Shown here: positions 23,394-32,877 of the stretch, in pieces
Layout: each line of letters opens with the position of its first letter
Position numbering within the stretch: the stretch's first letter is position 1
NCBI RefSeq assembly: GCF_002968835.1
Contig: NZ_PKQK01000008.1
Location: forward strand, 94,693 to 158,692
Source: Paenibacillus sp. PCH8
GTDB lineage: Bacteria; Bacillota; Bacilli; Paenibacillales; Paenibacillaceae
DNA: 64,000 bases
Direction: 5' to 3'
The notes under the pieces: model-generated
The model's database searches: none
What the model was told of the DNA's origin: nothing
Seen by the model: the letters and a program-made list of their open reading frames with translations, nothing else
Position numbers and translations under genes: made by a program

Positions 23394-26099
23394 TTAACTT
23401 GTAGAACCGGAGTTGTTCTGCTGGCTAATCGTCTGCTTTCTAGCAGTACGTGCCTTGTTTTGTACTTTCTTCGATAGATTCTCAGCTGCATTGCTGACTG
23501 TAGCGACCTGGCGAGAACGCTGCATCGTTTTGAGATGCTTAAGTTCATCTTGCAATCCACTGCTGACTTCGGTTGATATTTTCTCTTTCATTTTGATTGC
23601 TACCTGTTGGTTGGTTTCCGTATTGATTTCTAACCGTAGATCATCAGCGTTCATGACGGTCTTCAGTTTTTGTTTGGAGTCATCCATCTGATCTTTCAAT
23701 GCTTTGTTATTAAAGTTGACTGACTTAGGACTCATTTTCGTATCCACGGTCGGTTTAACATTCAGTAACACGGCTGCCTTCTGATCCAGCGTTTGCTTAT
23801 GGCTCGCTATACGACTATCCGGCATAGCAGGCATCTTAGATAAAACAGCTTTTGTGTTAACTGGGGCGGCTGTACGTACCTGCGGTCCGGGAGCTACAAT
23901 GCCGTCTTTAGGTGCATTGATTTTACTGAACGCTTCGTTAGCTTTAAGCAGTTGCATTTTGTAATTTTTAAATTCATCCATACCTTCGAATTTGGATGCA
24001 ATGGAAATGCGTCCGGAGCGCACGAGCATGGTGTCATTAATCATCTGATTCGTTTTCAAGCCAGATGATTTAAATCGCGAATCCATTTCTTTTACGAAGT
24101 CCGTATGTTGAACAGGCTGATCCGTCATATTTGCTGTATCTACTGCTTGTTTATAATCCACTTTGTATCGATCAAAGAGTTGGATCATTGTAAAGTCATC
24201 GACTGCTGTCTGCAGCTTCCGATTACGATTCAATGTCTTCGCTCTTTCCATCTGATCTACAGCACGTTTAGGACGTTGGACCATGAATGTAGATGCCTGA
24301 CGAATGGCACTTTCGTTCCCATAAATCGTAGCAGCCACTTCCTGGTCATTCATGCCTTCATGCACACCTTGGGTTAAGATAGCCTGTTTGACATTTCCAC
24401 CATCATCCTTGATGTCTTTAAGACGTCCCTTCTCTTCTTTCCATTCTTTGTCCATACCGCGGAAGGGACTTGTGGTGCCATTGCGTAAGTTGTCGTTGAC
24501 CTTCTGAACAAACGGGGTGTACTGTGCAGGCTCGCCGTATTCAGTAGCAATCTCTTCAGAAGCCTGCTTTTCCCGTTGATAACGGAGCATCATACTTGCT
24601 GATGTTGCATCGTTTAGGTTGTTGTCTGCTTTCGTAATCGAGCTAGGGTTAAAGCTACGTGGAACCCCCTCGTGTTCTCTCCGGTTAAACAAACCACTTA
24701 CTTTGTTGGTAGCGCCATTGTAAAGGGAACGTGTGATATTCCGTTGCACACTATCCACGATCGTTGATTTAGGTTTTGGCATTGCGGGAATAACACCTGT
24801 TGCTTTGCTGAATACACTCGTAATTTCATCACGATATTTAAATACGAGGAATACCGCTATAGCTTCAAATATCATTCCTGTGAACCAGCCTCTACCTCCC
24901 TTCACTGCCACAGCCTCATAGACCAAATGACCGAATACAAGCGAGAAATTGAAGAATATCATGGTCATCGTTGTCATCATGAGTAAACCAATGAGCTTGA
25001 TGAACTGACTCCGTATTACAGAAAAGCCAGCTTCACGCCCTGGGAAGAGTGCACCAAGCAAGGTGATAGACATGAATGAAGAGTGAATCAATGTTTTAAA
25101 TCTCATGAAAATCGTTGCTATGGCCCAAAAACAGAAGAAACCCAGAATAAACAATGAAAATGCGAGATTTACTAAGACAATAATCATTTGAGAAGCAGAT
25201 CGCTCTTGTTCCACTTTTGGATACTTTGTAGCGGCTTCTTTCAGAGCGTCTTCCCGTTCATCCGAGAAGGATTCAGTGGTGAGCACCTTGTCCAGAACTT
25301 GGGGGTCCTTCTCTGCAATTTGGCTATCATCGAATTGCAACATGGTATACGGACGAATAACCAGCTCCTGCCACACTTGCTCCGAGATGACCGTAACGCC
25401 TTCTTTCGAATCCGTTTTAAGCCCAGTCGTCTTGGCGAGAGAGATATAAATCGTATTTCCTATGTCCCCTACAAGACTATTAGCAAACTTCAGGAATGGG
25501 CCGGCGTTAGCAAAAAATGCGAGGGAGATGACTAATGCCATAACAAACGTAAATGCCTGAGAGAAACCATCCAAGAAACGACCTCTCACCATCAATATTG
25601 CAATATAGCACCCGGTGATTGTGGCAAGCATGCCTCCCAGGCTATCCCAAAAACTCCCTTTATTGATGCTGCCTCCACTAATGCCGGTTACACTTTTAAT
25701 AATGTCTGCTACAGCATCAATGAGCTGGTCCATTAGACTGAAAGTAAAAGCTTCTCTGGCAATGAAGTTGAAGAATCTAGCGATTTGCACATTTGCTAGA
25801 AATAACATGGACAAGCCATGATCAAAAGCGCGAACAATACCGTCCTGAGCCTTGTCTCCTACTTGCCAGAAGTGGCGGTCTTTAGCGACGGTTTGAAAAG
25901 AATAATGCGAAACACCGTACTTGTTATAGTTGGTATTGGCCGTATCATCTTTGGGAATCATCTCATCGAGAGAGTCTGCATATGCTACGTGACTGGTAAG
26001 GATGCTCCCCAAAAGCATAAATATAACTAAACATAGCGTCATCCATCTTCGACCCTGATTGGGCTGATTAAGCTGGTTCTTTATCCGTTGTATCAACAT
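23394..26099 (-). CDS. VirB6/TrbL-like polytopic membrane protein (TcpH-like), 901 aa
   Basis: A short cytosolic start is followed by a hydrophobic signal-like stretch ending VAYADS. Six or so more membrane segments fill residues of about 85-430. The rest is a long charged, helical cytosolic tail of about 450 residues. This is the layout of TcpH and TrbL/VirB6-type scaffold proteins, which form the inner-membrane channel of Gram-positive conjugation machines. The ATG at 26099 lies inside the end of virB4 (32-base overlap), so translation is coupled. The longest frame reaches 26291, but that part overlaps virB4 and is unlikely to be translated. Confidence 0.75.
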   Translation of the reverse strand: MLIQRIKNQLNQPNQGRRWMTLCLVIFMLLGSILTSHVAYADSLDEMIPKDDTANTNYNKYGVSHYSFQTVAKDRHFWQVGDKAQDGIVRAFDHGLSMLFLANVQIARFFNFIAREAFTFSLMDQLIDAVADIIKSVTGISGGSINKGSFWDSLGGMLATITGCYIAILMVRGRFLDGFSQAFTFVMALVISLAFFANAGPFLKFANSLVGDIGNTIYISLAKTTGLKTDSKEGVTVISEQVWQELVIRPYTMLQFDDSQIAEKDPQVLDKVLTTESFSDEREDALKEAATKYPKVEQERSASQMIIVLVNLAFSLFILGFFCFWAIATIFMRFKTLIHSSFMSITLLGALFPGREAGFSVIRSQFIKLIGLLMMTTMTMIFFNFSLVFGHLVYEAVAVKGGRGWFTGMIFEAIAVFLVFKYRDEITSVFSKATGVIPAMPKPKSTIVDSVQRNITRSLYNGATNKVSGLFNRREHEGVPRSFNPSSITKADNNLNDATSASMMLRYQREKQASEEIATEYGEPAQYTPFVQKVNDNLRNGTTSPFRGMDKEWKEEKGRLKDIKDDGGNVKQAILTQGVHEGMNDQEVAATIYGNESAIRQASTFMVQRPKRAVDQMERAKTLNRNRKLQTAVDDFTMIQLFDRYKVDYKQAVDTANMTDQPVQHTDFVKEMDSRFKSSGLKTNQMINDTMLVRSGRISIASKFEGMDEFKNYKMQLLKANEAFSKINAPKDGIVAPGPQVRTAAPVNTKAVLSKMPAMPDSRIASHKQTLDQKAAVLLNVKPTVDTKMSPKSVNFNNKALKDQMDDSKQKLKTVMNADDLRLEINTETNQQVAIKMKEKISTEVSSGLQDELKHLKTMQRSRQVATVSNAAENLSKKVQNKARTARKQTISQQNNSGSTS

Positions 26100-28737
26100 C
26101 CAAGGAGTCCCCCTCCTTGCTATATTGTTCTTCATAATAGTTTTGGAAATTTTGAAGAACCGAGAACTCGTTTTCCTCGTTCTCCTCGTTCTCCTCATTC
26201 GCAGCATCCGACTCTGCAGGTGGCCGTGTATCGAAGCAATCAAACAGATGTTGGAATACCACATCGATATATACAAGGCCGATTCGACCATACAAATCTT
26301 GCATCAGACATTGACCGTTTTCCAAGTTCTTGATCATATCGATATTCTGTTGGGTATGCTCTAAGCCAAAATACGAAAGTGTATTTTTGATCTTGGTATT
26401 GTCCTGATCACGGAACGCAAATTTAATTCCGATGTTACCTGCCAAGTCTCCTGCCATATCCGTCGAATTTTGGGTGATGAACACGGCACCACCATTCAAT
26501 GAACGACCTGTACGAACAATCATATCTGCGAGTGCTTTACCTGCTTGTGTGCCTAGCAAGGCCCAGGCTTCATCCATCAAGACAAATTTAAAGATGGATA
26601 TGTTGTGATAGATAAACTTATGGGCGAACCGGGCAATCGCAAACATGAGTGCAACGCTCATTTTTTCGTCCAATGAGTAGTTATCCGGAGACTTCTCGGG
26701 GGACGGCATCTTCAGGTTCTGAATTTGCAATATATTAATTGCATAATCCAATTTGATAGTTGCTTCTCCACCAGTACCGAATAACAACTTGGCGAAAGAT
26801 AACGTTTCAAAACTCTCAAGAATTTCAGCTAGGACTTTTGCGGGAGGTCGCGTCAACCCCATTTCATAGAGTACGGGGATGGCCTTGGCTAAATATGGCT
26901 CCGCACCATTGGCTACTTTATTTACTGCTTGGGAGATATAACTGTACTCCACACTATTGGTTTTGGTAGATGACAAGTAAGCGAGAATCTCAACCGCTGC
27001 TTCTTTTGCGGTTTCAATATCATCTAACATGACAAACGGGTCTAATTTACCCATATCTTCTTTGGCAGAGGACAATGTAGCTACTTGAATTTGTCCAGCC
27101 AGTTCAGGAAGATCGTCTGGCCAATTAGAACGCTCGCCTTTGGGATCAAAAATGAGTGTTTTCCCACCAAGGACAGCCGCATTTTGATAGCCCAGAAGGT
27201 TTGCCGCCATCGATTTACCACCGCCAAGTGTTCCGGTAAGAGACATACTTGGACTGCGGTTCTCTTGGCTGGCGTTCGCTGGATCAAGATAGACAGGACG
27301 ATCAAGTGGACCTGTCGTACCGATGTAAAGCCCTTTCCCATCTCCCAGTTCTTGCGTAGCACCCACCATACCGGATGCTAACATTTCTGGGGGGATCCGC
27401 TGAATGTAATCCGACACGTACCGAGGAGATCCTGGTATAAAATCATTAAATAAGAGCCACTGATCTCCACTGGGAAGCTCAACATGAATGTTTCCAAAGT
27501 CTCTATAGTGATCTTGGAGGATAGATACATTACTTTTGAGTAGATCCAGGTTTGTGTGATAGAGCCCATAGGTTACATGAGTGATAAATGTTGGATTCTT
27601 CCGTTTCTTATATTCATCCTCTAAATACATGGCATTTTCTTGTTTCTCCTGCAGGTCCATGGGCACGCTAGCGTTGGCTTCTTGAATGTTTTTGACCTGG
27701 TTATCTATATCCATTCGTTTACGTGCCAGTTTTTTGAGTGCGTCGCGGGCTTCCAGAACGTCGACCTTTATGCTCATCGAGACAGGGAATGGAAGTGTAG
27801 CTGCACTATATAGCCATTCACTTCCCGGCATGTCCAGATTATCTGGTAACTCAGAGAGAGCTAAGTATGCATGATAAATTTGCTTATCTGTACCTTCATG
27901 TAATTGTGTAATCCCCACTCGTCGTGGATGAGATGTATCAATATCAGCTTCCGTTAGAGTTAGTACTTGTCTAGAATCGTAGAAGAATGAAGGTTTACCG
28001 GCTTTTTTGCCTTTGGTCTTTTTAGGAGACCAGTTTTCATTTTCCGTAGAACGTAGAGGTGGATCAGCAATACCCCACCAGAAGTTCCTCTTAATTAGCC
28101 ACTCCGTTGTTTGTTCTGTTCCTCTTTTGACTTTCATCCTACGAGATAGGCGATCAAAGATCTGTCTCTCTTTTACCTGATAACTTTGAAATTCGTGTTC
28201 GAAGATCTCAGGTTCATTCAGTCCAGAAAGGTTTTCGATGGCTCTTTTCGGGTGAAGTACTAATTTTTTCATCTCCGTTACCATGGAGCCAAGCTGGTCT
28301 ACCAGATCTTTTGAGTCACTTTTGGGGAGATAAACAACCAGAAATGCTTTGTAATCGGCATTGTTCACCCCTTCAACAGAGTTGTAGTTAGAACTGAGGT
28401 ACTCTTCCATCTGATAAATAATGCCGATGGAATTCTTCTTAAGGGGGCCAGATACTCTTTTCTGGCGAAGTCTTTCATGGTGCTGATGTATGTCATGGGT
28501 TTTAGGAAGCCATAAGATATGAAACTTATCGGTTAACATACCGAGTGAAGCAGTTTGTGTGATAAGACGGTCAATCTTTTGCTGATCGCTAAGATGGTCG
28601 TATATATATGGGTTGAGCTCATAGATAGCCCATACTTCTTTATTGTGATTGAATATTAGATTCTGCTCGAAGTAAGCAATAGGAAATTCAATTTTAACTT
28701 TGCTCGGTTTTTTCTGTACTTCCCCAAGTGTTGCCAA
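26068..28737 (-). CDS. virB4: VirB4-type conjugation ATPase, 889 aa
   Basis: Energises assembly and transfer through the type IV secretion channel. Walker A GTLGGGKSM lies near residue 500, and Walker B KFVLMDEAWALL near 718, followed by ADMIVRTGRSLNGGAVFITQNSTD, a typical VirB4 sensor stretch. The length fits the family. Translation probably starts at TTG 28737, preceded by AAGGAGTG. The C-terminus holds a short glutamate-asparagine repeat (NEENEENEENE), encoded by an imperfect 9-base repeat near 26175-26202 that could vary in length. It lies between tcpE and the VirB6-like gene. Confidence 0.93.
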   Translation of the reverse strand: MATLGEVQKKPSKVKIEFPIAYFEQNLIFNHNKEVWAIYELNPYIYDHLSDQQKIDRLITQTASLGMLTDKFHILWLPKTHDIHQHHERLRQKRVSGPLKKNSIGIIYQMEEYLSSNYNSVEGVNNADYKAFLVVYLPKSDSKDLVDQLGSMVTEMKKLVLHPKRAIENLSGLNEPEIFEHEFQSYQVKERQIFDRLSRRMKVKRGTEQTTEWLIKRNFWWGIADPPLRSTENENWSPKKTKGKKAGKPSFFYDSRQVLTLTEADIDTSHPRRVGITQLHEGTDKQIYHAYLALSELPDNLDMPGSEWLYSAATLPFPVSMSIKVDVLEARDALKKLARKRMDIDNQVKNIQEANASVPMDLQEKQENAMYLEDEYKKRKNPTFITHVTYGLYHTNLDLLKSNVSILQDHYRDFGNIHVELPSGDQWLLFNDFIPGSPRYVSDYIQRIPPEMLASGMVGATQELGDGKGLYIGTTGPLDRPVYLDPANASQENRSPSMSLTGTLGGGKSMAANLLGYQNAAVLGGKTLIFDPKGERSNWPDDLPELAGQIQVATLSSAKEDMGKLDPFVMLDDIETAKEAAVEILAYLSSTKTNSVEYSYISQAVNKVANGAEPYLAKAIPVLYEMGLTRPPAKVLAEILESFETLSFAKLLFGTGGEATIKLDYAINILQIQNLKMPSPEKSPDNYSLDEKMSVALMFAIARFAHKFIYHNISIFKFVLMDEAWALLGTQAGKALADMIVRTGRSLNGGAVFITQNSTDMAGDLAGNIGIKFAFRDQDNTKIKNTLSYFGLEHTQQNIDMIKNLENGQCLMQDLYGRIGLVYIDVVFQHLFDCFDTRPPAESDAANEENEENEENEFSVLQNFQNYYEEQYSKEGDSLDVDTTDKEPA

Positions 28738-28770
28738 GATTTTTCACTCCTTGTAAAGAAAAGAGTGTGC

Positions 28771-29180
28771 CTAGGCACTCTCTCTTCTTTTTCTGTATGC
28801 TCTGTATGCGATTTTACTGGTATACACGTAGCGCTTGTTGTGCTCAACTTTACGGTACCTATGTAAATGCTTTGGGCGTAACCAATAGAAGATCATACCC
28901 AGCAGCCATTTATGTGGGGCCTTGCCGTCGAGTTTTTGTTTAGCAATCAACCAGGCAGAGATTCCGGGTAGAAAAGCATACGTATACACACCTGGTATAA
29001 AGAATAAGATCTTGCCTAACAGCGACCAAAAGATAAAGCATGCAACAAAAATTCCTACTAGCCTTAAGTTTGCTGGTATGGGAAGTTTTTTCCCTTCAAT
29101 TGCGTAAATGACCCAATCTAAATTCCATATCTTCGTGTAATTCGAGACGGTAATTCGGGGGATTCTTTTTTATCACTCAT
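28771..29180 (-). pseudogene. tcpE: TcpE-family conjugation membrane protein, split by one base
   Basis: From ATG 29180 the frame stops after 20 codons. Adding one C to the coding-strand C5 run (plus-strand G5 29157-29161) gives one 136-residue protein with the TcpE-like start YTKIWNLDWVIYAIEG and KLPIPANLRL. Two membrane segments and a basic tail follow. TcpE-type proteins are small inner-membrane parts of Tcp conjugation machines and lie upstream of virB4, as here. The downstream fragment alone (28771-28989) would lack the conserved start. A sequencing undercall is likely; a real mutation would probably disable transfer. Confidence 0.75.
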
Positions 29181-29186
29181 CGTGGC

Positions 29187-29483
29187 TTACCCGAAAATAG
29201 CTTTCCAGAGTGTATTTGCCAGATTCTTCATTTCAGTCCAGTTCAGAATCATAGCTATCACTAGAATGATACCTACGAAGCTAAGTAGCTTCATCCAATC
29301 CCGAGTGACAAGAAAGAACAAGGCACTTACTAGAATTAGACCTGGAATCAAAGCACCGAGGTTGGTCTGCAACCAAGTATTGGCTTTAACGCCTGGATCA
29401 CTCGCAAACACGGGCAAAGCAAACATCAGGCTTGAAAAAATGATTAATGAAACACGTGATAATAGTTTTTTATTTAAGCGCAT
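29187..29483 (-). CDS. Small VirB2/TcpD-like membrane protein, 98 aa
   Basis: A cleavable signal-like N-terminus (SLIIFSSLMFALPVFASDP) is followed by two membrane segments (GALIPGLILVSALFFLV and LLSFVGIILVIAMILNW). Size and layout fit the small pilin-like or TcpD-like proteins found between tcpC and tcpE in Gram-positive conjugation operons. The next gene begins a few bases after its stop. Exact family cannot be settled from sequence alone. Confidence 0.65.
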   Translation of the reverse strand: MRLNKKLLSRVSLIIFSSLMFALPVFASDPGVKANTWLQTNLGALIPGLILVSALFFLVTRDWMKLLSFVGIILVIAMILNWTEMKNLANTLWKAIFG

Positions 29484-29501
29484 GAAATGTGCTCCTCTCG
29501 A

Positions 29502-30596
29502 CTATTCAGTTGAAGTAGTTGGATCTGAAGGGGAGGTTCCAATTGTGGTATCCTCTTCAAGGGTTTCGCTTGCTATATCTTGTTGATCGTTCTGATCGCC
29601 AATTGAAATGACATACATACGATTATCTTTTTCTATTACATTTAGAATCCATAGGTTTGTGAAAATTTCTCCGATATCGCTCTTCACGAGCACTGATGCT
29701 TCGATTCGTATATAGGATGGCAAAGTCCCTGTACCTTTCATTTGGTACACAGATACATTCTCCACCTTGTTCATCTCAAATTCAGATGCAGTTAGGTGTG
29801 AAGGTGCATTTTTGATATCGTCGTAGAAGTATTTGATTTGACTCACATTTCCTTCAAAGTACGAGCTCAGAAAACTGTTAGCCAATTCAGAGGCACGTTC
29901 AATCTGTTCCGTATCTGAGATAAACTCACCTTGCTCAGATGGTACAGATTCTCCTTTTTGCTGATTTGCTACAAAGCGCGGGTAGTTTTCAATAACAAAA
30001 CCTTTGGGGGTATCAGATACAGGAACCACCATATAAGTCTGTTTGATTACCTTTCCTTTTTTATCCTTTGTTGCGACTGAGTCAGAAGCGGAATCGAGGT
30101 CAACCTCACGACGAACATTTAATGTAATCTCAAATGAAGCATCGTTAATTTGGCTTGTATCATAAACCTCAACGGATTGTACATGGGATGTACCCTTAAC
30201 CTCATAAGGTTTTAATCCAGCATCTGCATCGATCCCACTTATGAATTTTTTGAGCCTTTCTGTACGGTCATTTACATCGTTAATTGACCATGTGAAATAT
30301 TCAGTAGCAAAATCACTTGCAAATCCTTTTATTCCATCTGTAATCGCGGGCTCACTGGAACCCATGTTTGTAACCTTTTCGATTACCCTTGTACCTTGTG
30401 TGAATGAAACGACACCTTTAAAGATGATAAATAGAACAAACATCCAAAACACGAATCGAATGAAGGCTTTACCCGAAGTACGTTTAGGTGAACTAGATTT
30501 AATCGACTTATCTTTAGCCTTCTTCACCTTAGGGGAATCATCTTTTAAATCGTCATCATCAGATTCATGTGACTTCTTTTTTTTAAGAAAACCCAA
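29502..30596 (-). CDS. tcpC: TcpC-like (VirB8-like) conjugation protein, 364 aa
   Basis: A highly charged, lysine-rich cytosolic start of 45 residues is followed by one membrane segment (FIRFVFWMFVLFIIFKGVVSF). Two domains outside the membrane follow, with GIKGFASDFATEYFTWS and a second copy-like region AFELANSFLSSYFEGN. This is the layout of TcpC, whose two NTF2-like domains resemble VirB8. It is a core component of the transfer channel. Initiation appears to be at TTG 30596, nine bases after GGAAGGTG. The acidic C-terminal tail is variable in such proteins. Confidence 0.8.
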   Translation of the reverse strand: MGFLKKKKSHESDDDDLKDDSPKVKKAKDKSIKSSSPKRTSGKAFIRFVFWMFVLFIIFKGVVSFTQGTRVIEKVTNMGSSEPAITDGIKGFASDFATEYFTWSINDVNDRTERLKKFISGIDADAGLKPYEVKGTSHVQSVEVYDTSQINDASFEITLNVRREVDLDSASDSVATKDKKGKVIKQTYMVVPVSDTPKGFVIENYPRFVANQQKGESVPSEQGEFISDTEQIERASELANSFLSSYFEGNVSQIKYFYDDIKNAPSHLTASEFEMNKVENVSVYQMKGTGTLPSYIRIEASVLVKSDIGEIFTNLWILNVIEKDNRMYVISIGDQNDQQDIASETLEEDTTIGTSPSDPTTSTE

Positions 30597-30618
30597 TGGA
30601 GTAGCACCTTCCTAACTA

Positions 30619-31008
30619 TTAACGATTTTTGTTGCTCTTGTTGTTTCTGTTCCCTGTTGATAGGACACCGACTAGAAAAACACCGACCCCCAAGAGTATG
30701 AGTGCATGTTTCGTATCAAATTCCATGAACCACTTCCCAGTGCTCTTGAGTTTATCCATTATCCCTGGAACGGTACCCACGACCACCTCAGTAGCTTGAT
30801 CAATAACCTTCTCCACTTTTTCATGTGATTCATCTCGATTGGATTCTTTCGGTGGGGTTGGTGCAGATTCTTCAACCTTCGCAGGTGGCGGGACTGCTTC
30901 TGGCACAGGTGTATTGTGAGTGCTCGGTGTGCGTATTAATAGCACTGCAGCTGTCAAAATGACGAGTAGGCTGATACTGATCAATACGATTCTCTTGTTT
31001 TTGCTCAA
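30619..31008 (-). CDS. Small membrane protein at the head of the Tcp operon, 129 aa
   Basis: Two membrane segments (IVLISISLLVILTAAVLLI near the start and HALILLGVGVFLVGVLS near the end) flank a proline- and glutamate-rich linker (TPVPEAVPPPAKVEESAPTPP) and a helix. Probably starts at TTG 31008 after GGGGGTGAT. It is the first gene of the conjugation operon, with tcpC starting 22 bases after its stop codon. The family is not recognised; a structural role in the apparatus is likely from position. Confidence 0.6.
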   Translation of the reverse strand: MSKNKRIVLISISLLVILTAAVLLIRTPSTHNTPVPEAVPPPAKVEESAPTPPKESNRDESHEKVEKVIDQATEVVVGTVPGIMDKLKSTGKWFMEFDTKHALILLGVGVFLVGVLSTGNRNNKSNKNR

Positions 31009-31031
31009 TAGAATATCACCCCCATTCCATT

Positions 31032-31088
31032 ATAATTAGTTAATCAATCAATATACTAACATAATAACTAATTGATTAATATACTAAA
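31032..31088 (-). promoter_or_regulatory. AT-rich operator-like repeat at the Tcp operon promoter (site a)
   Basis: On the minus strand it reads TTAGTATATTAATCAATTAG, then TTAGTATATTGATTGATTAA and ends in TATAAT. Related sequences occur upstream of the virD4 gene, the 42946 gene, the cpaB gene and the stalk-domain gene. Two copies of the core AGTATATT(A/G)AT overlap the likely promoter. Confidence 0.5.
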
Positions 31089-31264
31089 ATGGCTTAGGGT
31101 TTCATGCTTAATTTCATTGTGAGAAATACAAAAAGCTTCTGCATTGTGTTGGTGCTTCAGGTTATTTGGGTGGGATGATTAAGGTGATGAAGTAAAATCC
31201 AAATGGACTTTGCTTTTTACATGTGTACGCAAGGGTATTGATTTTGAGGGGATTTGTGAAAAGT

Positions 31265-31300
31265 AAAAATAAAAGGCCTCTCCCCTATTAGGGAAAGGCC
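31265..31300 (-). terminator. Terminator after the replication-relaxation gene
   Basis: GGCCTTTCCC pairs with GGGAGAGGCC on the minus strand and is followed by TTTTATTTTT. It separates the 31351 gene from the Tcp operon promoter. The remaining bases 31089-31264 and 31301-31350 hold nothing recognised. Confidence 0.8.
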
Positions 31301-31350
31301 AGACAGATATATTCCAATTTTCATGACAAATGCAGTTGAATTAACTAAGG

Positions 31351-32337
31351 CTATTGAGATGTTGAAAAAGTTGAATATGCAGATATGACATCCCCGATGC
31401 TTCTTCCTGTTAAAACTCTGCTGTTTATACCGAATACGGTTTGAGCTGCATTTTCAATATTAGTAAGACGCTTGTTGTAGATTGCATTGGGAACAATAAA
31501 TGCGATGATGCCGTCACGGATGATTTTGTTAGATGTAAGTTTCATCACGTCTCGATAACGTTCTAACTTTTTCTCAATAGAAACCTGATCCGTATGAAAT
31601 GGTGATCGTTGAATTGGCTCGGTGGAACGATCCAGTTCAACGAAAAACACTTGCTGTCCAATTCTCAATACAGCATCGGGTCGAATTGATATTGTATCAT
31701 TGTCGCTATACACGGATAAAGACGGATACCAATCCCAGTCATGATATTGCTTTAAGTCTGGGTCTTGATTCATCCACTTGTAACGTAAATCCAAATATAC
31801 CTTACCTAACTCCCAGAAGTGGTCCTTTTTTGCACGTTCCATATCAAGTTCATTTTTAGAAAGACGATTCTCCTCTAAGATCCCTTTTTTGATTTCGACT
31901 ATCTTAAGACCACGACTGCTTAGATAATACCATGTTTCTCCTAAGATCTTCGAAGTTCTCCTGTGTGAAGGTTTATCAGATGAATTAGGGTCGTAAGTAG
32001 AGTACTCCAGTAATCCACGATCTTTGAATCGTTTTACTGTCCTTCTAAGCCTAGTTATAGCTCTATTTTCATTTTTTTGTTCCAGTTCCTTTCTTTCTTG
32101 CCCTGTTGAGCTGACGTATTCGGGATAATGATATTCAGGTGTATCTAAAAAATAGTTACTTAACAGGGTTTGCTGTGGCATACATCGACACATGTACAAA
32201 TCAGTGAGCATCTCCCAATCTCTGTCGGTGAGAAGATCGATAGTCTCTCCAAGTGTATATTCGGATGAGTCTTTTTTCCTTTTTCTTTCGGCTGAACTAT
32301 CTGGTTTTAGTTTACTCTTGCTAGTGCTAGTGTTCAT
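31351..32337 (-). CDS. Replication-relaxation family protein, 328 aa
   Basis: The N-terminal half holds a winged-helix region (LTDRDWEMLTDLYMCRCMPQQTL...RRTVKRFKDRGLLEY). The C-terminal half has IRPDAVLRIGQQVFFVELDRSTEP and KKLERYRDVM, which match the nuclease-like core of the replication-relaxation family. Such proteins are common on Gram-positive plasmids and integrative elements near relaxase or replication genes; their exact role is unsettled. No relaxase is visible in this window. The start has AAAGGAGAGGTA directly upstream. It is divergent from parM. Confidence 0.75.
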   Translation of the reverse strand: MNTSTSKSKLKPDSSAERKRKKDSSEYTLGETIDLLTDRDWEMLTDLYMCRCMPQQTLLSNYFLDTPEYHYPEYVSSTGQERKELEQKNENRAITRLRRTVKRFKDRGLLEYSTYDPNSSDKPSHRRTSKILGETWYYLSSRGLKIVEIKKGILEENRLSKNELDMERAKKDHFWELGKVYLDLRYKWMNQDPDLKQYHDWDWYPSLSVYSDNDTISIRPDAVLRIGQQVFFVELDRSTEPIQRSPFHTDQVSIEKKLERYRDVMKLTSNKIIRDGIIAFIVPNAIYNKRLTNIENAAQTVFGINSRVLTGRSIGDVISAYSTFSTSQ

Positions 32338-32877
32338 TACCTCTCCTTTCTAAACCTTGAATCTGAGCCATGAGTGGTTTGGGTTGATTGGATTGTATTA
32401 TACGGTGTTAGTCGCGATTTGTTCAAGTTATCAATTCCTGATACAGCAATACTTTGAGGGTTATGCTGCTTAAGTTATTACTTCAGCTAATTTATTGACA
32501 TAGAAACACTTAAATAGCATTACGTACGGCATTTATTAAGTACGACATAAAGCATTACAAAATTCCTTACTATAATCGTGACATAAATCAGACATATAAT
32601 GAATTAGTATGCTCTTCTCCTGATATGGATGGACAGGTTCAGGTATAACTGAATATATTCGAATTAATACAGTTTCCAGGTCAGCGGATAAATCCGGATA
32701 TCTACGGATTTATCCGTGTATTCAGTTCACTGATTATAATTTAATTATAATCGTATATATATAAAGTAGTAATACAATTGATATTCAATTGTATATAAGG
32801 TTGACTCCGATTATAAAAGAATATAAACTGATGAAGTGATGTGATAACTACAAGAGGTTATTAAGGAGGAATTTTAT
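32338..32877 (+). promoter_or_regulatory. Divergent promoter and likely centromere region of the par operon
   Basis: No gene. It contains three perfect inverted repeats: CGGATAAATCCG/CGGATTTATCCG at 32685-32716, GATTATAATT/AATTATAATC at 32732-32752, and ATACAATTGA/TCAATTGTAT at 32772-32794. A promoter-like TTGACT (32801-32806) and TAAACT (32824-32829), spaced by 17 bases, follow. Actin-type partition systems keep their centromere upstream of the actin gene, which fits. A strong AAGGAGG precedes parM. Confidence 0.55.

Noticed and set aside
26175..26202. Nine-base repeat in virB4 as a mobile or CRISPR-like element
   Set aside because: It is in frame and encodes a short Glu-Asn repeat at the protein's C-terminus, so a simple coding repeat explains it.
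26100..26291. Extended N-terminus of the VirB6-like protein
   Set aside because: The extra 64 codons lie inside virB4 and read as low-quality sequence; the ATG at 26099 near AAGGAGG fits better.
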